From the NCBI GenBank assembly GCA_029204225.1, contig CM055106.1, positions 48,623,337 through 48,687,336 on the forward strand: a stretch of 64,000 nucleotides of DNA. Reading direction: 5' to 3'. Numbering within the stretch: the first letter of the stretch is position 1; every line of letters begins with the position of its first letter. This DNA comes from Diphasiastrum complanatum. Lineage: Eukaryota > Streptophyta > Lycopodiopsida > Lycopodiales > Lycopodiaceae. Made by a program: the position numbers and the translations under genes. Shown in pieces: positions 1-11,424 of this stretch. The notes beneath the pieces are model-generated. The model saw nothing but the letters and a program-made list of their open reading frames with translations, did no database searches and was not told the DNA's origin.

Positions 1-597
1 CCAAGTTAAAAATTTTGAAAGCGGCCTTACAACTGGCGCTTTTACCGAACACTGAAACCCAGAAGGTAATCAGAGTCAGTTTGAGAAAAATCCCACTTTA
101 TTGATAAATCTGAGAAGGTTACATTTCAAGTGTGTGACCGACCCTAGTCTCCGGGGCGCTAGCATGCCAAGGCGAGAGCCATGACAACATTCCAGCAAGG
201 GAGGCTGAGACTTGGTTGGAGCTCGCCCTGAGTCGCAACCCGCACTCCCCTATAGTATTGGTGTGATTCGGCACCCCCCCTCATACCAAGCACTCTACCC
301 AAACTGGTAAAGCACGTTTTTCTCTCTCTAGTATTTTCTCTTTCTAGAAAGTCATTTTCTCTCTCTAGATTTTATTGATCCCCAGGCTTCCTTTAATCAT
401 GCCTAGATCGTGTGAGGTGATTGCACATCGATCTCAGCTCTCTGGACTTCGCTAGAACCGATCAAAGATTTTCAGCCATAGGAACTTGGCGCCGGCTGGA
501 TTCTGGTCACAGTGGCGCCGGGAGCAACAGGGGCGCTGCTGGCGCCGGGGACATAGATGGCGCCGGAAGTAAAGCTTGTAAAGGTAGCTTTACAACA
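1..597 (-). repeat. 3' LTR of minus-strand LARD-like element, cut by the window edge
   Basis: Positions 1-597 repeat 3799-4424 almost exactly, with a few substitutions, a 2-bp indel and an indel of about 27 bp in a GGCGCC-rich tract near the end. Read on the minus strand the copy begins TGTTGTAAAG, directly after a purine-rich tract, so this is the 3' LTR of an element running right to left. Only about half of the LTR is present; the rest lies left of position 1. The small open frames inside are not coding. Confidence 0.85.
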
Positions 598-611
598 TCC
601 ACCCCACCTTT
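598..611 (-). other. Polypurine tract of the LARD-like element
   Basis: On the minus strand the bases next to the LTR start read AAAGGTGGGGTGGA, purine-rich with one or two T, immediately before TGTTGTAAAG. This is the expected place and composition for the plus-strand primer of an LTR retrotransposon, and it fixes the element's orientation. Confidence 0.65.
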
Positions 612-3170
612 ATAAAATCTGATGTCCTCATCAGATGTCAGATTAAAGTAAAGGTGTCTCCCAATTAAAAATAACTATACATTTAAGCTACTTGGCATAG
701 TACTCAATTTACTGGCCACTTTTTATTAACATTGAAACTGGCACACCACAAGTTGGAGGCTCAGCTCTTTGTACTGAAAAATTACATAACTTGAAAATAT
801 ATCTTTGTCTGGGAAAAGCGTAGATTTGATACCGCTTTCGTAAAACCCGAGAACCTTATTAACTGGTGACAGAGGCTATTCTTTGAAATGTTCGCCCCTG
901 TCGCTTCTGACTTTCGACTTTGGAACTCCTTTGAGCTCCTTATTTGTCCTTGATGCACTTTGTGTTGAGCTCCCTGAGCTCCAAATTTGTTCAGTTCCGC
1001 ACAGGTATCAAGGCTCCCTGAGCCGAAGGATTTATCGTTTGATTGCCCACTATATGGTCCACTCCGTGCCTTGTTGCTTCTGCACCTTGATTTCTCTCCT
1101 TGTCCAAGCCTGATCTTGATACTTTTCCATCTTGGCTCTTTAAGGTAGGCAAAGATTGAGTACTCCGCAATGCACCTCTCACTTAGCTTGAAGTAGCTCT
1201 TTGAATCAGCCCAAATGTAACCATTGACCTCATGGAAAGCCAAAGGGTCGCACCAGTTTGATCCGCATCCGAACTATCTCTTCGCGTTTGTTTGAAGCAC
1301 CATGACAATCGCGCAAAACTTGACTTTCACAATTCCATCACTGGTTAGTTGCCTCACAGTCAAAACAAGAAGTGTACATCGAGCTTGGCTTCAAGTAGCT
1401 CTCTTTGAATCAGAAACATGCACCCAGAGTTTGCACTAATCCGATCTCAACGCGAACTGTCCCTTAGCGTCCGTTCGAAATACCAAGTCTCTCATGCAAG
1501 ACTCAACTTTCACAGTTCCTTCATTGATCAGCTGCCTTACACGTAACACAAGCCAGCGTACTCATATGTTTCCTCATCATTGCTGGTCCAGAGAAAGCCT
1601 ATAACAAACTTTCGTTTCCACAACAAAAACTTGTCAACTTATTAGGTCCAAAGTTCGCCAGTCTCCTCGTGTGAGTATGGCTAGGTCACCTTGAATTTGC
1701 CCCCATTTTGATCAACTTTCATCAAAATTTGCCCCAAGAGAGAGGTGCGTGTGATAGTTCCCCTCCACTTAATAAATTAGCTGATCGGACTTAGAGTAGA
1801 GTTCTTCGGACAAAAAGCCTTTCCAACACTTTGCTTCTCATCTGCTAGGATTATGGCTCGATCCAACTTGTTGCCAATCTCTGAAGGGGATCCTAGTCTT
1901 TTCCCCTTTGAGGAAAAACCCAACTGATACTGGATATCACCCATGCTCAGTGAGTTTCAGTTCCGAAGGTGGCCGTCCCAAAATGAAGACCAACTGCTAT
2001 AGAAGATCTCCCCTGAAATTGCCCTTTCCAACTTTTGACTTCATGCTTGCGTCTGGTGGGCGTTGTCGCAAATGAAACTAACCCAAGAAACAGGCTAGCC
2101 ATCCATCCTTTGCAAACATTGAGTCATTTCGTTGTCGTTCACGTGCGAGTACTTGAACTGCAAATCCGCCGCACAGATTCTGGATATCGCCCATGCTCAG
2201 TGAGTTTCAGTTCCGAAGGTGGCCGTCCCAAAATGAAGACCAACTGCTCCATAGAAGATCTCCCCTGAAATGGCCCTTTTCAACTTTTGACTTCCTGCTT
2301 GCGTCTGGTGGGCGTTGTCGCAAATGAAACTAACCCAAGAAACAGGCTAGCCATCCATCCTTTGCAAACATTGAGTCGTTTCGTTGTCGTTCACGTGTGA
2401 GTACTTGAACTGCAAATCCGCCCCACAGATTCTGTAGTCCTCTTTGTTTGATGGTATCAGCCTTCAAAAGAAAAGGTTCCTTCTCGAGCCATCAGCTCCT
2501 TGTATCACAAGCAATCATGCAAACCAGGCAAAGCACGAGTACTAAGACTCACCACGAATACGTACAAGTAAGACACTCAGGCAGGTTTACTAACAAGTAA
2601 CAAAGACAAGGTCCCCCTTTGAGATGGTCCTGCCAACGGACCTTTGTCTGGCCGCGCCCATACAAATCGATCACGGAATCAGCCCACATAGGACACCCCT
2701 CCAACTATCCGTGCTTTCACCATTAAGCAGCACATTGCCTCAGTCACGCCCCACCACTTTTTGGTCGATAGCCCTTATAGCTAAACGATCGGCAGCTATC
2801 CCGCACCGGCAGCTAACCACCCGTGATTTACACCCGAATTCGAGCAGCATCTCTGTATCAATGGTTAACCCGTACAGTTCGAATATGTCGCCCCGCACCC
2901 CACAAGGTACAGACCTTGCTTTCACCTCCCTAGGCAGCACTTTGCCTCATCCGTCCTACGTGCAGACAACGCCAGGCCCGAACCGCGAGAACTGACCGTG
3001 CTTACACCTCAAGGGCAGCACCTTGACTCATCAAGTCCCCCGTTCTGCCGACCACCCCGACCGTGGACGCACCCGTGCTTACACTGTGGGCAGCACCTTG
3101 CACAACAGTTGTCTTGATGAACCCCAAGCCGTGGCCATTTCCGTGAGATCCGCATAGCTGACCAGCCAGT
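612..3170 (-). mobile_element. Non-coding internal region of LARD-like retrotransposon
   Basis: About 2.6 kb between the PPT and the PBS. No gag, protease, reverse transcriptase or integrase motif is visible in any frame; the open frames are short and lack family signatures. The PBS-proximal part (roughly 2600-3170) is the reverse complement of the leader of the Gypsy element at 45522-50906 (about 46380-46920), so the two elements are relatives. Because it has LTRs, PBS and PPT but no enzymes, it is best read as a non-autonomous LARD that would borrow proteins from a Gypsy relative. That dependence is inference; the sequence homology is visible. Confidence 0.75.
1926..2427. repeat. Tandem duplication, unit about 250 bp, two copies
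   Basis: Positions 1926-2175 and 2176-2427 are near-identical units, each starting GAT(A/T)CTGGATATC and ending just before another GATTCTG. They differ by scattered substitutions and a 2-bp indel. The duplication lies inside the non-coding LARD interior. Confidence 0.9.
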
Positions 3171-3184
3171 CGGCTCTGATACCA
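3171..3184 (-). other. Primer-binding site of LARD-like element
   Basis: The minus strand reads TGGTATCAGAGCCG two bases after an LTR end in ...GCTACA. TGGTATCAGAGC is the usual plant initiator-Met tRNA primer site. It shows that the LTR extends much further left than the part repeated within the window. Confidence 0.85.
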
Positions 3185-3186
3185 CA

Positions 3187-4424
3187 TGTAGCGCAGGCAT
3201 CCCAAAGGGAGCCGGGAACCACGACTTAGCTTCCCAGCCTTCAACTCTTGTCATCCAAACCCACTTGACATACAAGCAGCCAACTTGCCAACAACGATCA
3301 GACTTAACCAACTTGAAGTTCCGAAAACCAACATTGAGATCCAACCTGGCGCCATGCCGGATCGGGGGTCCCGACGTGGGTGACTTCCCTCCAAGCAAGC
3401 CGCCCGACATACATCAAACTTAACCAACTCGAAGCTTCGTTACAAACGAGTAACATCCATTCCAAGCAAGCGGTTTGACTTACATCAGACTTAACCAACT
3501 GAAAGCTTCGTCACGAGCGCTTGAAGCCAACCTGGCGCCACGCCAGACTGGACAGCCATAAACAGGTAACATCCACCCAAGCAAGCCATCCAACTCAGCC
3601 GACAGGTTAGAGCCCGTTCCCCAAGAGCTTAACCCATTCACGTTCATGCAAGGCACACTCAGAACCACAAGTCGCGACAAATATGGAAACAACCAGTTCC
3701 TGGACCAAATGGTCCCGACAGCATACCGCTGGTGCCACGGACCGAATGGTCCCGACGGCATACCGCTGGCGTCCCGGGATACGACCCTCAGCTATGTGCC
3801 AAGTTAAAAATTTTGAAAGCGGCCTTACAACTGGCGCTTTTACCAAACACTGAAATCCAGAAGGTAATCAGAGTCAGTTTGAGAAAAATCCCACTTTATT
3901 GATAAATCTGAGAAGGTTACATTTCAAGTGTGTGACCGACCCTAGTCTCCGGGGCGCTAGCATGCCAAGGCGAGAGCCATGACAACATTCCAGCAAGGGA
4001 GGTTGAGACTTGGTTGGAGCTCGCCCTGAGTCGCAACCCGCACTCCCCTATAGTATTGGTGTGATTCGGCACCCCCCCTCATACCAAGCACTCTACCCAA
4101 GCTGGTAAAGCACGTTTTTCTCTCTCTAGTATTTTCTCTTTCTAGAAAGTCATTTTCTCTCTCTAGATTTTATTGATCCCCAGGCTTCCTTTAATCATGC
4201 CTATAGATCGTGTGAGGTGATTGCACATCGATCTCAGCTCTCTGGACTTCGCTAGAACCGATCAAAGATTTTCAGCCATAGGAACTTGGCGCCGGCTGGA
4301 TTCTGGTCACAGTGGCGCCGGGAGCGGCGCCGGCGCCGTTGGCGCCGGGAGCAGCAGGGGCGCTGCTGGCGCCGGAGACATAGCTGGCGCCGGAAGTAAA
4401 GCTTGTAAAGGTAGCTTTACAACA
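3187..4424 (-). repeat. 5' LTR of minus-strand LARD-like element (1238 bp)
   Basis: Bounded on the minus strand by TGTTGTAAAG at 4424 and ...GCGCTACA at 3187, which abuts the PBS. The segment 3799-4424 is repeated at 1-597; 3187-3798 should match the part of the 3' LTR that lies outside the window. The end resembles that of the Gypsy element LTR at 45522-46363: both begin TGTTGTAAAG, and both end in a CCCTTTG...TGCC(T/G)GCGC(T/A)ACA-like stretch. It contains short internal repeats, including two copies of a unit of about 37 bp around 3704-3775. Confidence 0.85.
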
Positions 4425-5102
4425 GGCAGGGGTGGCACATCCGCCTCAATCGACATCAAAAGTTGTTTCGACAGTCCCTACCCTGCCCCCTCTACTGCCT
4501 ACACCCTTAGCTGCATCTGCTCTATCAAATCATGCTCATTGGCAGCCTGTGCAACTGTCTGTTGCTGCATCTGAGGTGCCCCTACACTCTGGGGTGAATG
4601 ATGAGCCTGCCTATTAGCAACAGACCTCAGTGCCCTCGCCTATGTTGTCATCCGCTACTGCGCTGGAGCCTCTTGTCACCGTCTCATTGGACAAAACTAA
4701 GACTCCCCCTACTTCAAGAAAGGTACTAATCTTGGGTCTACTGCGACAAGCCATTGGGCTGATTATCCTAAGGAACAGTCTACTGCTCTAGTGCAGCCAC
4801 CCTTTGCCTCTTCATAGGGGCTTCTACCTCCGACTCCACCAGCACCCTTGTTGTCCATGGCAGCCCGCACCAACCCGGTCTCTCGAATGGCTTCTACAAG
4901 CACTCAGTCTGCTGTGGCACCTACTACAACTATTACTAAGAAGCGTTCCACCGTTGTTAAGGCCTCAAACAGGCTCACAACGACTAAGCGGAACCTTCGT
5001 GCCAAACTTTTTCTTGGATTGCTGGTTCATGAGGCCCCCTTGCCGCTGCAAGGCATGCCTTCTCCTTCTCTTCCGTCGCTGTCTAAAATGAATCTTTATT
5101 CC
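4425..5102 (+). pseudogene. LINE remnant upstream of the endonuclease domain
   Basis: Proline/serine/threonine-rich frames (for example 4432-4617 and 4848-5105) directly precede a recognisable L1-type endonuclease segment. They have the low-complexity character of the linker or end of a plant LINE ORF1. No zinc knuckle is seen; it may have been cut off by the LARD insertion at 4424. Assignment to the LINE rests on position and orientation, so confidence is moderate. Confidence 0.5.
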
Positions 5103-5720
5103 TAAAATGTACGAGGTCTGAATGATCCGGTACGCCGCACTTGCATGGCTCAGGTCTTGGCCTCTTATCGTTCAAAGAATGTTCTTATTTCCTTGCAAGA
5201 GATGAAGCTTCAAGAATTCAACCAGCATTGCCTCATAAAGAAGTTTGATTAATCCTTCCATTATGGTGCCTCTCCTACTCAAGGCACCTGTGGGGCAGTT
5301 TTAACGCTTGTTTCTTGTGATTGGCAGGTGCTCTCCACTTCTTCTGATTCAACTGGTAAGTGGGTCCTCCTTCGCCTTCGCAAATTAGGCTTTACCTTTT
5401 CTGTTCTTAACTTCTACGCTCCTTGCCTTACCTCTGATCGCACTGACTTTTGGTCTTCCTTACCGCCCATTCTATATGAACGTTTGATTGTACTAGGAGA
5501 CTCTGATGGCCTGCATGCTATTTCTCCTTCCGAATATGCTGCCTGGTCATCCTTTCAGTCCTCTCACTCTCTTTTGGATGCTTCTAATGTCTTACAACAG
5601 TTCCCGCATCACACATGGACTAATTGTCGCCTCGGGCCCTCCTTCCGATCTGCCAGGCTGGACCAATTTTACCTCTGCGATGGACATGTACTATCCTTCC
5701 TTCCCAGAATCCGCTTAGCT
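5103..5720 (+). pseudogene. LINE ORF2 AP-endonuclease domain, broken
   Basis: In the frame through 5103 the start reads S*NVRGLNDP, the standard N-terminus of plant L1 endonucleases with its Trp turned into a stop. Then follow the family motif ISLQEMKL (catalytic Glu region), FTFSVLNFYAP, and LGDSDGL where the family has GDFN. There are stops at 5103 and about 5250. The domain ends without its terminal SDH motif where inverted Gypsy leader sequence begins. The LINE reading resumes at 12285. This is an inactive, old LINE that served as landing site for several LTR elements. Confidence 0.8.
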
Positions 5721-5970
5721 CTACTGAAATTCCTTTCTGAAAACTACAATCAGATCCCTGAAAATAGAGATAGATTGCTACCTGTCCAACGACTTACCTA
5801 CATAAGAATTTTACTTCCTAGAACTGTAAATTCTCAGTGAATTTCAAGGATTTGAAGGCTGCAACTACAACGATTCTCTTCCTCTATTCTTTTCTGAGAA
5901 TCTCCTAGATCTTTCCTATCTTCTGATAGCTTTCTCTACTGCTGCTCCTAAACTCCCTAGGATGGAGATG
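5721..5970 (-). mobile_element. Inverted leader fragment of the 6-12 kb Gypsy element
   Basis: On the minus strand this follows directly after the PBS at 5971-5982, where an LTR retrotransposon leader should be. No coding sequence of its own is recognised. Its left edge against the LINE (about 5720) is approximate. It is most simply the first part of the Gypsy leader, flipped together with the LTR and PBS; the rest of the leader would then be 6342-7132 in forward orientation. Confidence 0.55.
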
Positions 5971-5982
5971 GCTCTGATACCA
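5971..5982 (-). other. Primer-binding site in inverted orientation
   Basis: The plus strand reads GCTCTGATACCA, the reverse complement of TGGTATCAGAGC, one base away from the inverted LTR end. It points away from the Gypsy coding region downstream, opposite to what a functional element needs. Confidence 0.85.
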
Positions 5983-5983
5983 G

Positions 5984-6341
5984 TGTAATAGATCCTAACA
6001 CCACAGTAGGGCAAACACTAACTGATCCACCCAACCTTGCCTACTCCCTGATATAGAGTAAGCCCCTCCTAGCCCAATGTGAGGACTAGTAGCATGCTAC
6101 TGCCAAGTGTCGACCACGTGGCACTGACGTGGCCGACTGCACGTCGGGACCCAACTGGGGGCCCTATCCTGCTGACAGGGTCCCTAGGCTGTGTTAGGCC
6201 CACCATGGCTATGGACCGTGCTGGGACACACTACTCACATTGTCTTGCCCTGTTGGTCATGTACGCTGGACACGACCCTGACTGTGGTATCTGACCTATC
6301 TGTGTTCTCTAGGGTTCGGCACTGGTTACGAGCTCGTAACA
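5984..6341 (-). repeat. Inverted 358-bp LTR of Gypsy element
   Basis: Reverse complement of 11927-12284, same length, with scattered substitutions only. On the minus strand it runs TGTTACGAGCTCGTAA...ATCTATTACA. The LTR's first bases contain the perfect palindrome TTACGAGCTCGTAA, present at both inner edges. The usual arrangement would be direct repeats. Confidence 0.9.
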
Positions 6342-7132
6342 AGGGGGAAGATGCAAGACTAGCTTGGAGAGCCGAACGAATAGGAGAGAGGACAAAAGAG
6401 AAGAATTCATGACGTAAGGAGAGTGGAAGGAGTGAGTTGGAAGGGCATGGAAGGAACATCGGAGCATCACAAGGCTAGAGAGAGTAGTAAATTGGTAAGT
6501 TTTAGCCTTGATTAGTCAAAGCCAATTAACAGCAAGCTACCTCTGAATTTCCAGAAGAATCTGAGAAATTTTGAGGGGATTTCAGAGCACATTTCCCTAG
6601 CAGGGCCAACGCTGGACAGGGTAGTGAAAAAGTTAAATTTCATCCTTGTTTTTTGAGAATTCTTAGGAGTTTGAGCTTCAAACTTACTTGCTACAGACCA
6701 GCGACCTACAGGCTGAGATTAAATCAGAGATCCAAGGTGATTTCAGAGTTGTAAATTGGACAAATCGGACCAACTCAGATGCTGTCAGATCAGCGAGGGT
6801 AGGCAGCTTTCAATTTCAGAAGGTTCTATACTTTTCAAGGTCCTTTGCCTCGTTTTTTGGAGCCCCACATCTGCAAACAGAGCAGTGAGCAACTCTACTC
6901 AAGACACCGGAAATCTTGGTGCTATTTTGGAGCCATAAACAGGGACTTTTCGGGACAGCAGGTCTGAAATTTTGGGTGGAAGAGCTGAGAGGGTTCTTTT
7001 TCGTAATTTCTTTGGAAGTACAGTCCTCAGAAACAGCTAAGTCATCTTTCCTTTCCCTTGTACAGTTGTAAATTAGTCTTTTAGACTTTTTTTTCCTTCA
7101 ATAGTTAAGGTAGCTCTCTTTCAGTTCCGAAG
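6342..7132 (+). mobile_element. Untranslated leader upstream of Gypsy gag
   Basis: About 790 bp between the inverted LTR and the gag ATG, purine-rich at first. No coding motif is seen. No forward PBS is present anywhere in it, consistent with loss or inversion of the element's true 5' end. Confidence 0.6.
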
Positions 7133-8563
7133 ATGACCACTCCTCAGGGACCTGATCAACCCCCGGAGAGAGGCTTCGACGAACTTGAAACAGAAGCCTT
7201 GGCTTACAGAAAAGGGAAGAAACCCATGGAAGTGGAAGAACAGGAACAGTTCGCCGAAGAACTCGACGAACTGGTTACCAAGGAGCAGTTTCTCCAATTG
7301 GTAACAGAAGTGGATGAACTGAAGTTGGCATTGGCCAATTTCAAGTCCAGTGTGGACGACTCGTTCGCTGAACTCAAAAGCTTAATTTTGAGTTCTGCGA
7401 AAGGAAGCCTTCCCTCCACTTCTCAGTTATCCCCTTCTCCACTTCCATCAGTTTCGAGTGAGACTTTACGGTCTCACCCCAGTGTTTTTAAAGACTTAAA
7501 ACCTCCTACTTTTAAAGGGGAAGAGAAGGATAGAAATGCAGATATTCTACAAACCTTCCTCAGCAAATGGAAGAACATTCATGCTCTTAAACAGACCCCT
7601 GACCATTTGCAAGCTCTTGAGGCCAGTCTTTCCTTAGGGCCCATGGCCTATAAGTGGTGGTTAAATCTCCAGGAGACTGGGCAGACTCCCCGGTCATGGA
7701 AAGCTTTTGAAGAAGCTTTCCTAAGAGAATTTCTACCAGAAAATGAACTTGATAGAGCCTGGGAAGCCTGGGAAAGAACAGTAATGGACAAGTCCCTCAG
7801 CCAATATATCTTGCAGTATCGAGAAGCAATTTTAAAGATTAAAAATATGGATGACTATCAGAAAATTAGGGGATTTGTCCGTGGCCTCAAAGATGAATAT
7901 AAAGTAGAGGTCCAGAGAAACTCGCCTACTACCCTTGAGCAAGCTCTCAGATATGCTCAAATCTATGATGATTCAATGGGTAGGAAGAGAGCGAGACAGC
8001 AACCACTTTCTGATCAGCCTCCTCAGAAAGACTTTCAATTTAAAAAGAAATTTTTAAAAAGAAAGAAAGAAGATAAATTTAAAAGTGAAGCTCCTCAGAA
8101 ACGCCCTTCACTCATACAACCCTTAAAACCAGATGATTTTGAGAAAGCCAAACAAGAACGTTTGTGCTTTGTGTGTATGGGCAAGGGACACACAGTCAGA
8201 CAGTGTCCCAAGGGCCCTTTCACTAAAAAAGATAAGAAAGATAAAAAACAAGTTCATCTTGTTCAGACTGTATGTTTTCCCAGTGACTCGGCAGCTTCCG
8301 AGATCAAAGTGTATCATGAAGATCATGAACACTGTTGCCAGCTGACCTCTGCAATGCTAGCGAGACCCTTCAGCTTTGGGCCGCATGACCTAGTACGTAT
8401 GCATGGGAAAGTTGGTAACCAGTCAGTAAGAGTCATGGTTGATGATGGGGCAACCCATAATTTCATCAACCACACCCTGGTTAAAAAGCTTAAACTACCA
8501 GAAGTACCTAGTCAGCATAGGTACATAGTTTCATTAGCTAAGGGTGAAGATAAAAAAATATGA
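7133..8563 (+). CDS. Ty3/Gypsy gag and start of protease (476 codons), pol cut off by a stop
   Basis: Capsid-like retrotransposon gag domain around residues 130-280, a lysine-rich stretch, then a CCHC zinc knuckle (CFVCMGKGHTVRQC from residue 345) that binds RNA. At residues 437-445 the aspartic protease signature reads DDGATHNFI, where most relatives have DSGATHNFI. The frame ends at a TGA (8561-8563); the next open frame at 8570 is in the same phase and continues protease sequence, so the stop is a single lesion in one ancestral gag-pol frame. The ATG at 7133 follows a long leader and gives the usual acidic N-terminal region. Confidence 0.85.
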   Translation: MTTPQGPDQPPERGFDELETEALAYRKGKKPMEVEEQEQFAEELDELVTKEQFLQLVTEVDELKLALANFKSSVDDSFAELKSLILSSAKGSLPSTSQLSPSPLPSVSSETLRSHPSVFKDLKPPTFKGEEKDRNADILQTFLSKWKNIHALKQTPDHLQALEASLSLGPMAYKWWLNLQETGQTPRSWKAFEEAFLREFLPENELDRAWEAWERTVMDKSLSQYILQYREAILKIKNMDDYQKIRGFVRGLKDEYKVEVQRNSPTTLEQALRYAQIYDDSMGRKRARQQPLSDQPPQKDFQFKKKFLKRKKEDKFKSEAPQKRPSLIQPLKPDDFEKAKQERLCFVCMGKGHTVRQCPKGPFTKKDKKDKKQVHLVQTVCFPSDSAASEIKVYHEDHEHCCQLTSAMLARPFSFGPHDLVRMHGKVGNQSVRVMVDDGATHNFINHTLVKKLKLPEVPSQHRYIVSLAKGEDKKI

Positions 8564-8569
8564 GAAACT

Positions 8570-9772
8570 ATGGTAAGTAAGTTAAATCTTGGTATTCAGG
8601 GGTACCAAGATGAAATAAACTTTCAGATAATGCACCTGGATCGAACAGACATTGTTCTCGGGAGAGATTGGCTCTACAGTTTAGGACCTTCCCTCCACAG
8701 AAACTATCAGGAGAACACCCTCAGCTTTCAGCATAAAGGCCGAGAGATCCAATTGCATGGGGAGCATGATGTTCCCAACAGTCCTATGGTCTGCAGTTCA
8801 AAGCTCTGTCAGCTAATTGGAGACGAAGACCATCAGGTATTCTTATGGGACTTTCAGTTTATTCCTGAAGTTTCTATTTCCAGTTCTATTCAGCAGAAAA
8901 TCAGTAAATTAGAAACTTTATTGTCTAAATTTAAAGATGTTTTTCCTGAAGATTTGCCACATGGTTTACCACCTAGCAGAGAGGTAGATCATGTAATAAA
9001 CCTAGTACCAGGTACAGCATCTATTTCTAAACCTCCGTATCGGGTCAGCCGAATAGAGGATGAAGAAATAACTAGGCAGTTAACAGATTATCTTGGGAAA
9101 GGCCAAATTCAGACCAGTAGTTCACCATGGGCCTCACCAGTCCTATTGGTGAAAAAGAAAGAGGGGTCTATGTGTCTTTGCGTAGATTACAGAGCCCTCA
9201 ATAAAGTCACAATTAAGAATAAATACCCTATGCCTCGGGCAGATGAGTTGTTTGATCAACTCGACGGGGCTAAGTTTTTTAGTAAAATAGACCTTAGATC
9301 GGGATATCATCAAGTCCGTATAAAATCAAAAGATGTCTCGAAAACAGCTTTTAGGACTCGTCACGGTCATTATGAGTTTAAGGTGATGCCATTTGGGCTC
9401 ACCAATGCTCTAGCTACCTTTATGACCTTGATGAACAATGTCCTCAGACCATACTTGGGTAAGTTTGTAATCGTATTCTTAGATGACATTCTCGTTTACA
9501 GCAAAACGAGGAAGGAGCATCTAAAACACCCCAGAAAGGTGCTTCGACTACTCAGAACGCATAAGCTCTATGCTAAACAATCCAAGTGTGAATTCTTCGT
9601 TGAAGAAGTAGCATATTTGGGTCACATTATCTCTTCAGATGGGATTAAGATGGACCCAAATAAGGTTAAAGCCATACTCAGTTGGCTGAGACCTCAGAAT
9701 ATTTTGGAACTTCAGATCTTCTTGGTCTGGCGGGATATTACAGACGATTTGTCAAGGAATATGCTCAAATAG
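8570..9772 (+). pseudogene. Gypsy protease end and reverse transcriptase
   Basis: Begins with the second half of the protease (IVLGRDWL), then a complete-looking reverse transcriptase: [37 protein letters not shown] and the catalytic FLDDILVYS at residues 303-311 of this frame. It would copy element RNA into DNA in virus-like particles. The true sequence shifts frame near 9721 (the [10 protein letters not shown] motif is in the next frame), so the last 17 or so residues of this frame are out of register. Confidence 0.9.
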
Positions 9773-11424
9773 CAGTTCCTATGACAAATCTCCTTAATGG
9801 GAAGGGAAAGGAGTTTATTTGGGAGTCCGCACAGTAGGAGAGCTTTGATGCTCTCAAAATAGCCTTAGCTACAGCACCGGTTTTAAAAGTCGTCGACCCC
9901 AATCAGCCATTTGTGGTCGAAACAGATGCTAGCGACTTTGCAGTAGGTGCTGTGCTAACTCAGGGCGGATGACCAGTTGCGTTCGAGAGTGAAAAACTCG
10001 AGCCAGCTCAGACTAGGTATAGTGCCTATGAAAAGAAACTCTTTTCTATAGTCCATGCCCTTAAGACTTGGAGGCATTATTTGTATGGTGCCAACTTTGA
10101 GGTCCTGATAGACCATGAGAGCTTCAGATACCTTTGCAATCAACCTGAGCTTAGAGGTCGGAAAGCTCGTTGGGCAGAGTTGATGCAAGAGTTTGACATG
10201 TCTATCAGATATAGACGTGGAAAATTCAATACAGTAGCAGATGCCCTTAGCAGAATGCCTATGATAAACGAGCTGAGTTTTACTCAGATTCGTAATGAGT
10301 TACTCGAGTCTTTGAGAGGGAAATGCCAGCATGATGCATTCTTCTCTACTATCTGGAACTCAGTCCAGAGCAGACAGTTACAGACTCCAGAACCAGTTCT
10401 TGGGGCTGGTGCCAATTCGTCCAAGAATACGGCAGCTTCCGTTGAGGATGATGATGAGTCCGAGTATACGTCGTCAGATGACGTTGAGGATTCTGAGCCT
10501 GTATTACCCAAGCAAACCCCAGTGGTTGAGGGTCAGTTGACTCAAGGATTCAAATGGAAACAGTATTCCATTCAGGATGAGTACTTGCTCTATAGAGATA
10601 GAGTATGTGTCCCCAATTCAGAGGATTATAGGCAACAGGTCCTATATGAATGTCATGACAATCCTAGCGCGGGACACCCAGGCATACAGAAGACCTATGA
10701 GCTTCTTCGTAGGCAATTTTTCTGGCCCAGTATGAAAAAGGACGTCCACGAGTATGTAACCAGTTGCCAGAAATGTCAAGTAAATACAGCAGAGTGTTTA
10801 AAGGCAGGAGGGTTGTTGCATCCCTTAGAAATACCAGCTGGTAAATGGGAGAGTATCTCCATGGATTTTATAGTAGGCCTGCCTAAAACCCAAAAGGGTA
10901 ATGACGCTATATGGGTCACAGTTGACCATCTGACCAAAATGGCTCATTTCATTCCGACCAAAACAACCGTTAGAGCTCCAGAGTTAGCGAGGTTGTTTGT
11001 AGACGGGCTATTTAAATTGTACGGTCTACCTTCCGGCATAGTCAACGACCGGGACAATAAGTTTACTGGAAATTTTTGGAGGGCAGTATTCCATCATCTC
11101 CATACTAAACTCAATATGAGTACCGCCGACCATCCACAGACGGACGGTCAAACAAAAAGGGTAAATCAAGTGCTGGAGGATATGCTTCGTGCATACGTCA
11201 GCAAGAAGCAGACTAATTGGGAGGAGTATCTCTCGATACTAGAGTTTGCTTACAACAGTACCAAACATTCAGCTACGGGATACAGCCCATTTATGGTGAT
11301 GTACGGTTTTCAGCCACGCTCACCCACAGCTGTAGGGTTTAAACAAGAAAAAGTTGAAGCAGCCAGAAACTTTTTAGAGGACCTAAACCAGATGATAAAA
11401 CATGCTAAGCGTAGCATTAGATAG
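9721..11424 (+). pseudogene. Gypsy RNase H and integrase, with stops
   Basis: Frame-shifted continuation of the polyprotein. The connection motif LAGYYRRFV is at 9721, RNase H at about 9900-10260 ([13 protein letters not shown], then a stop; ADALSR at the end), and the integrase HHCC zinc finger at about 10650-10780 (GHPGIQKTYELL, CQKCQ). The DDE core has its first Asp in MDFIVGLP and its second in NDRDNKF. The third position, normally Glu in QTERVN, reads QTKRVN (codon AAA at 11155-11157), so the integrase lacks its catalytic Glu. In-frame stops occur near 9838 and 9970. An acidic insertion (DDDESEYTSSDDVEDSE) sits between RNase H and integrase. Confidence 0.88.

Noticed and set aside
2624-2995. 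123-codon plus-strand frame (and the matching minus-strand frame at 46555-46836)
   Set aside because: It lies in the shared LARD/Gypsy leader, is antisense to the element and matches no protein family. Similarity between the two frames only reflects the repeated DNA.
3009-3846. Several overlapping minus-strand frames of 60-133 codons
   Set aside because: They lie in an LTR and leader, overlap each other in different phases and show no motif; they are by-products of higher G+C content.
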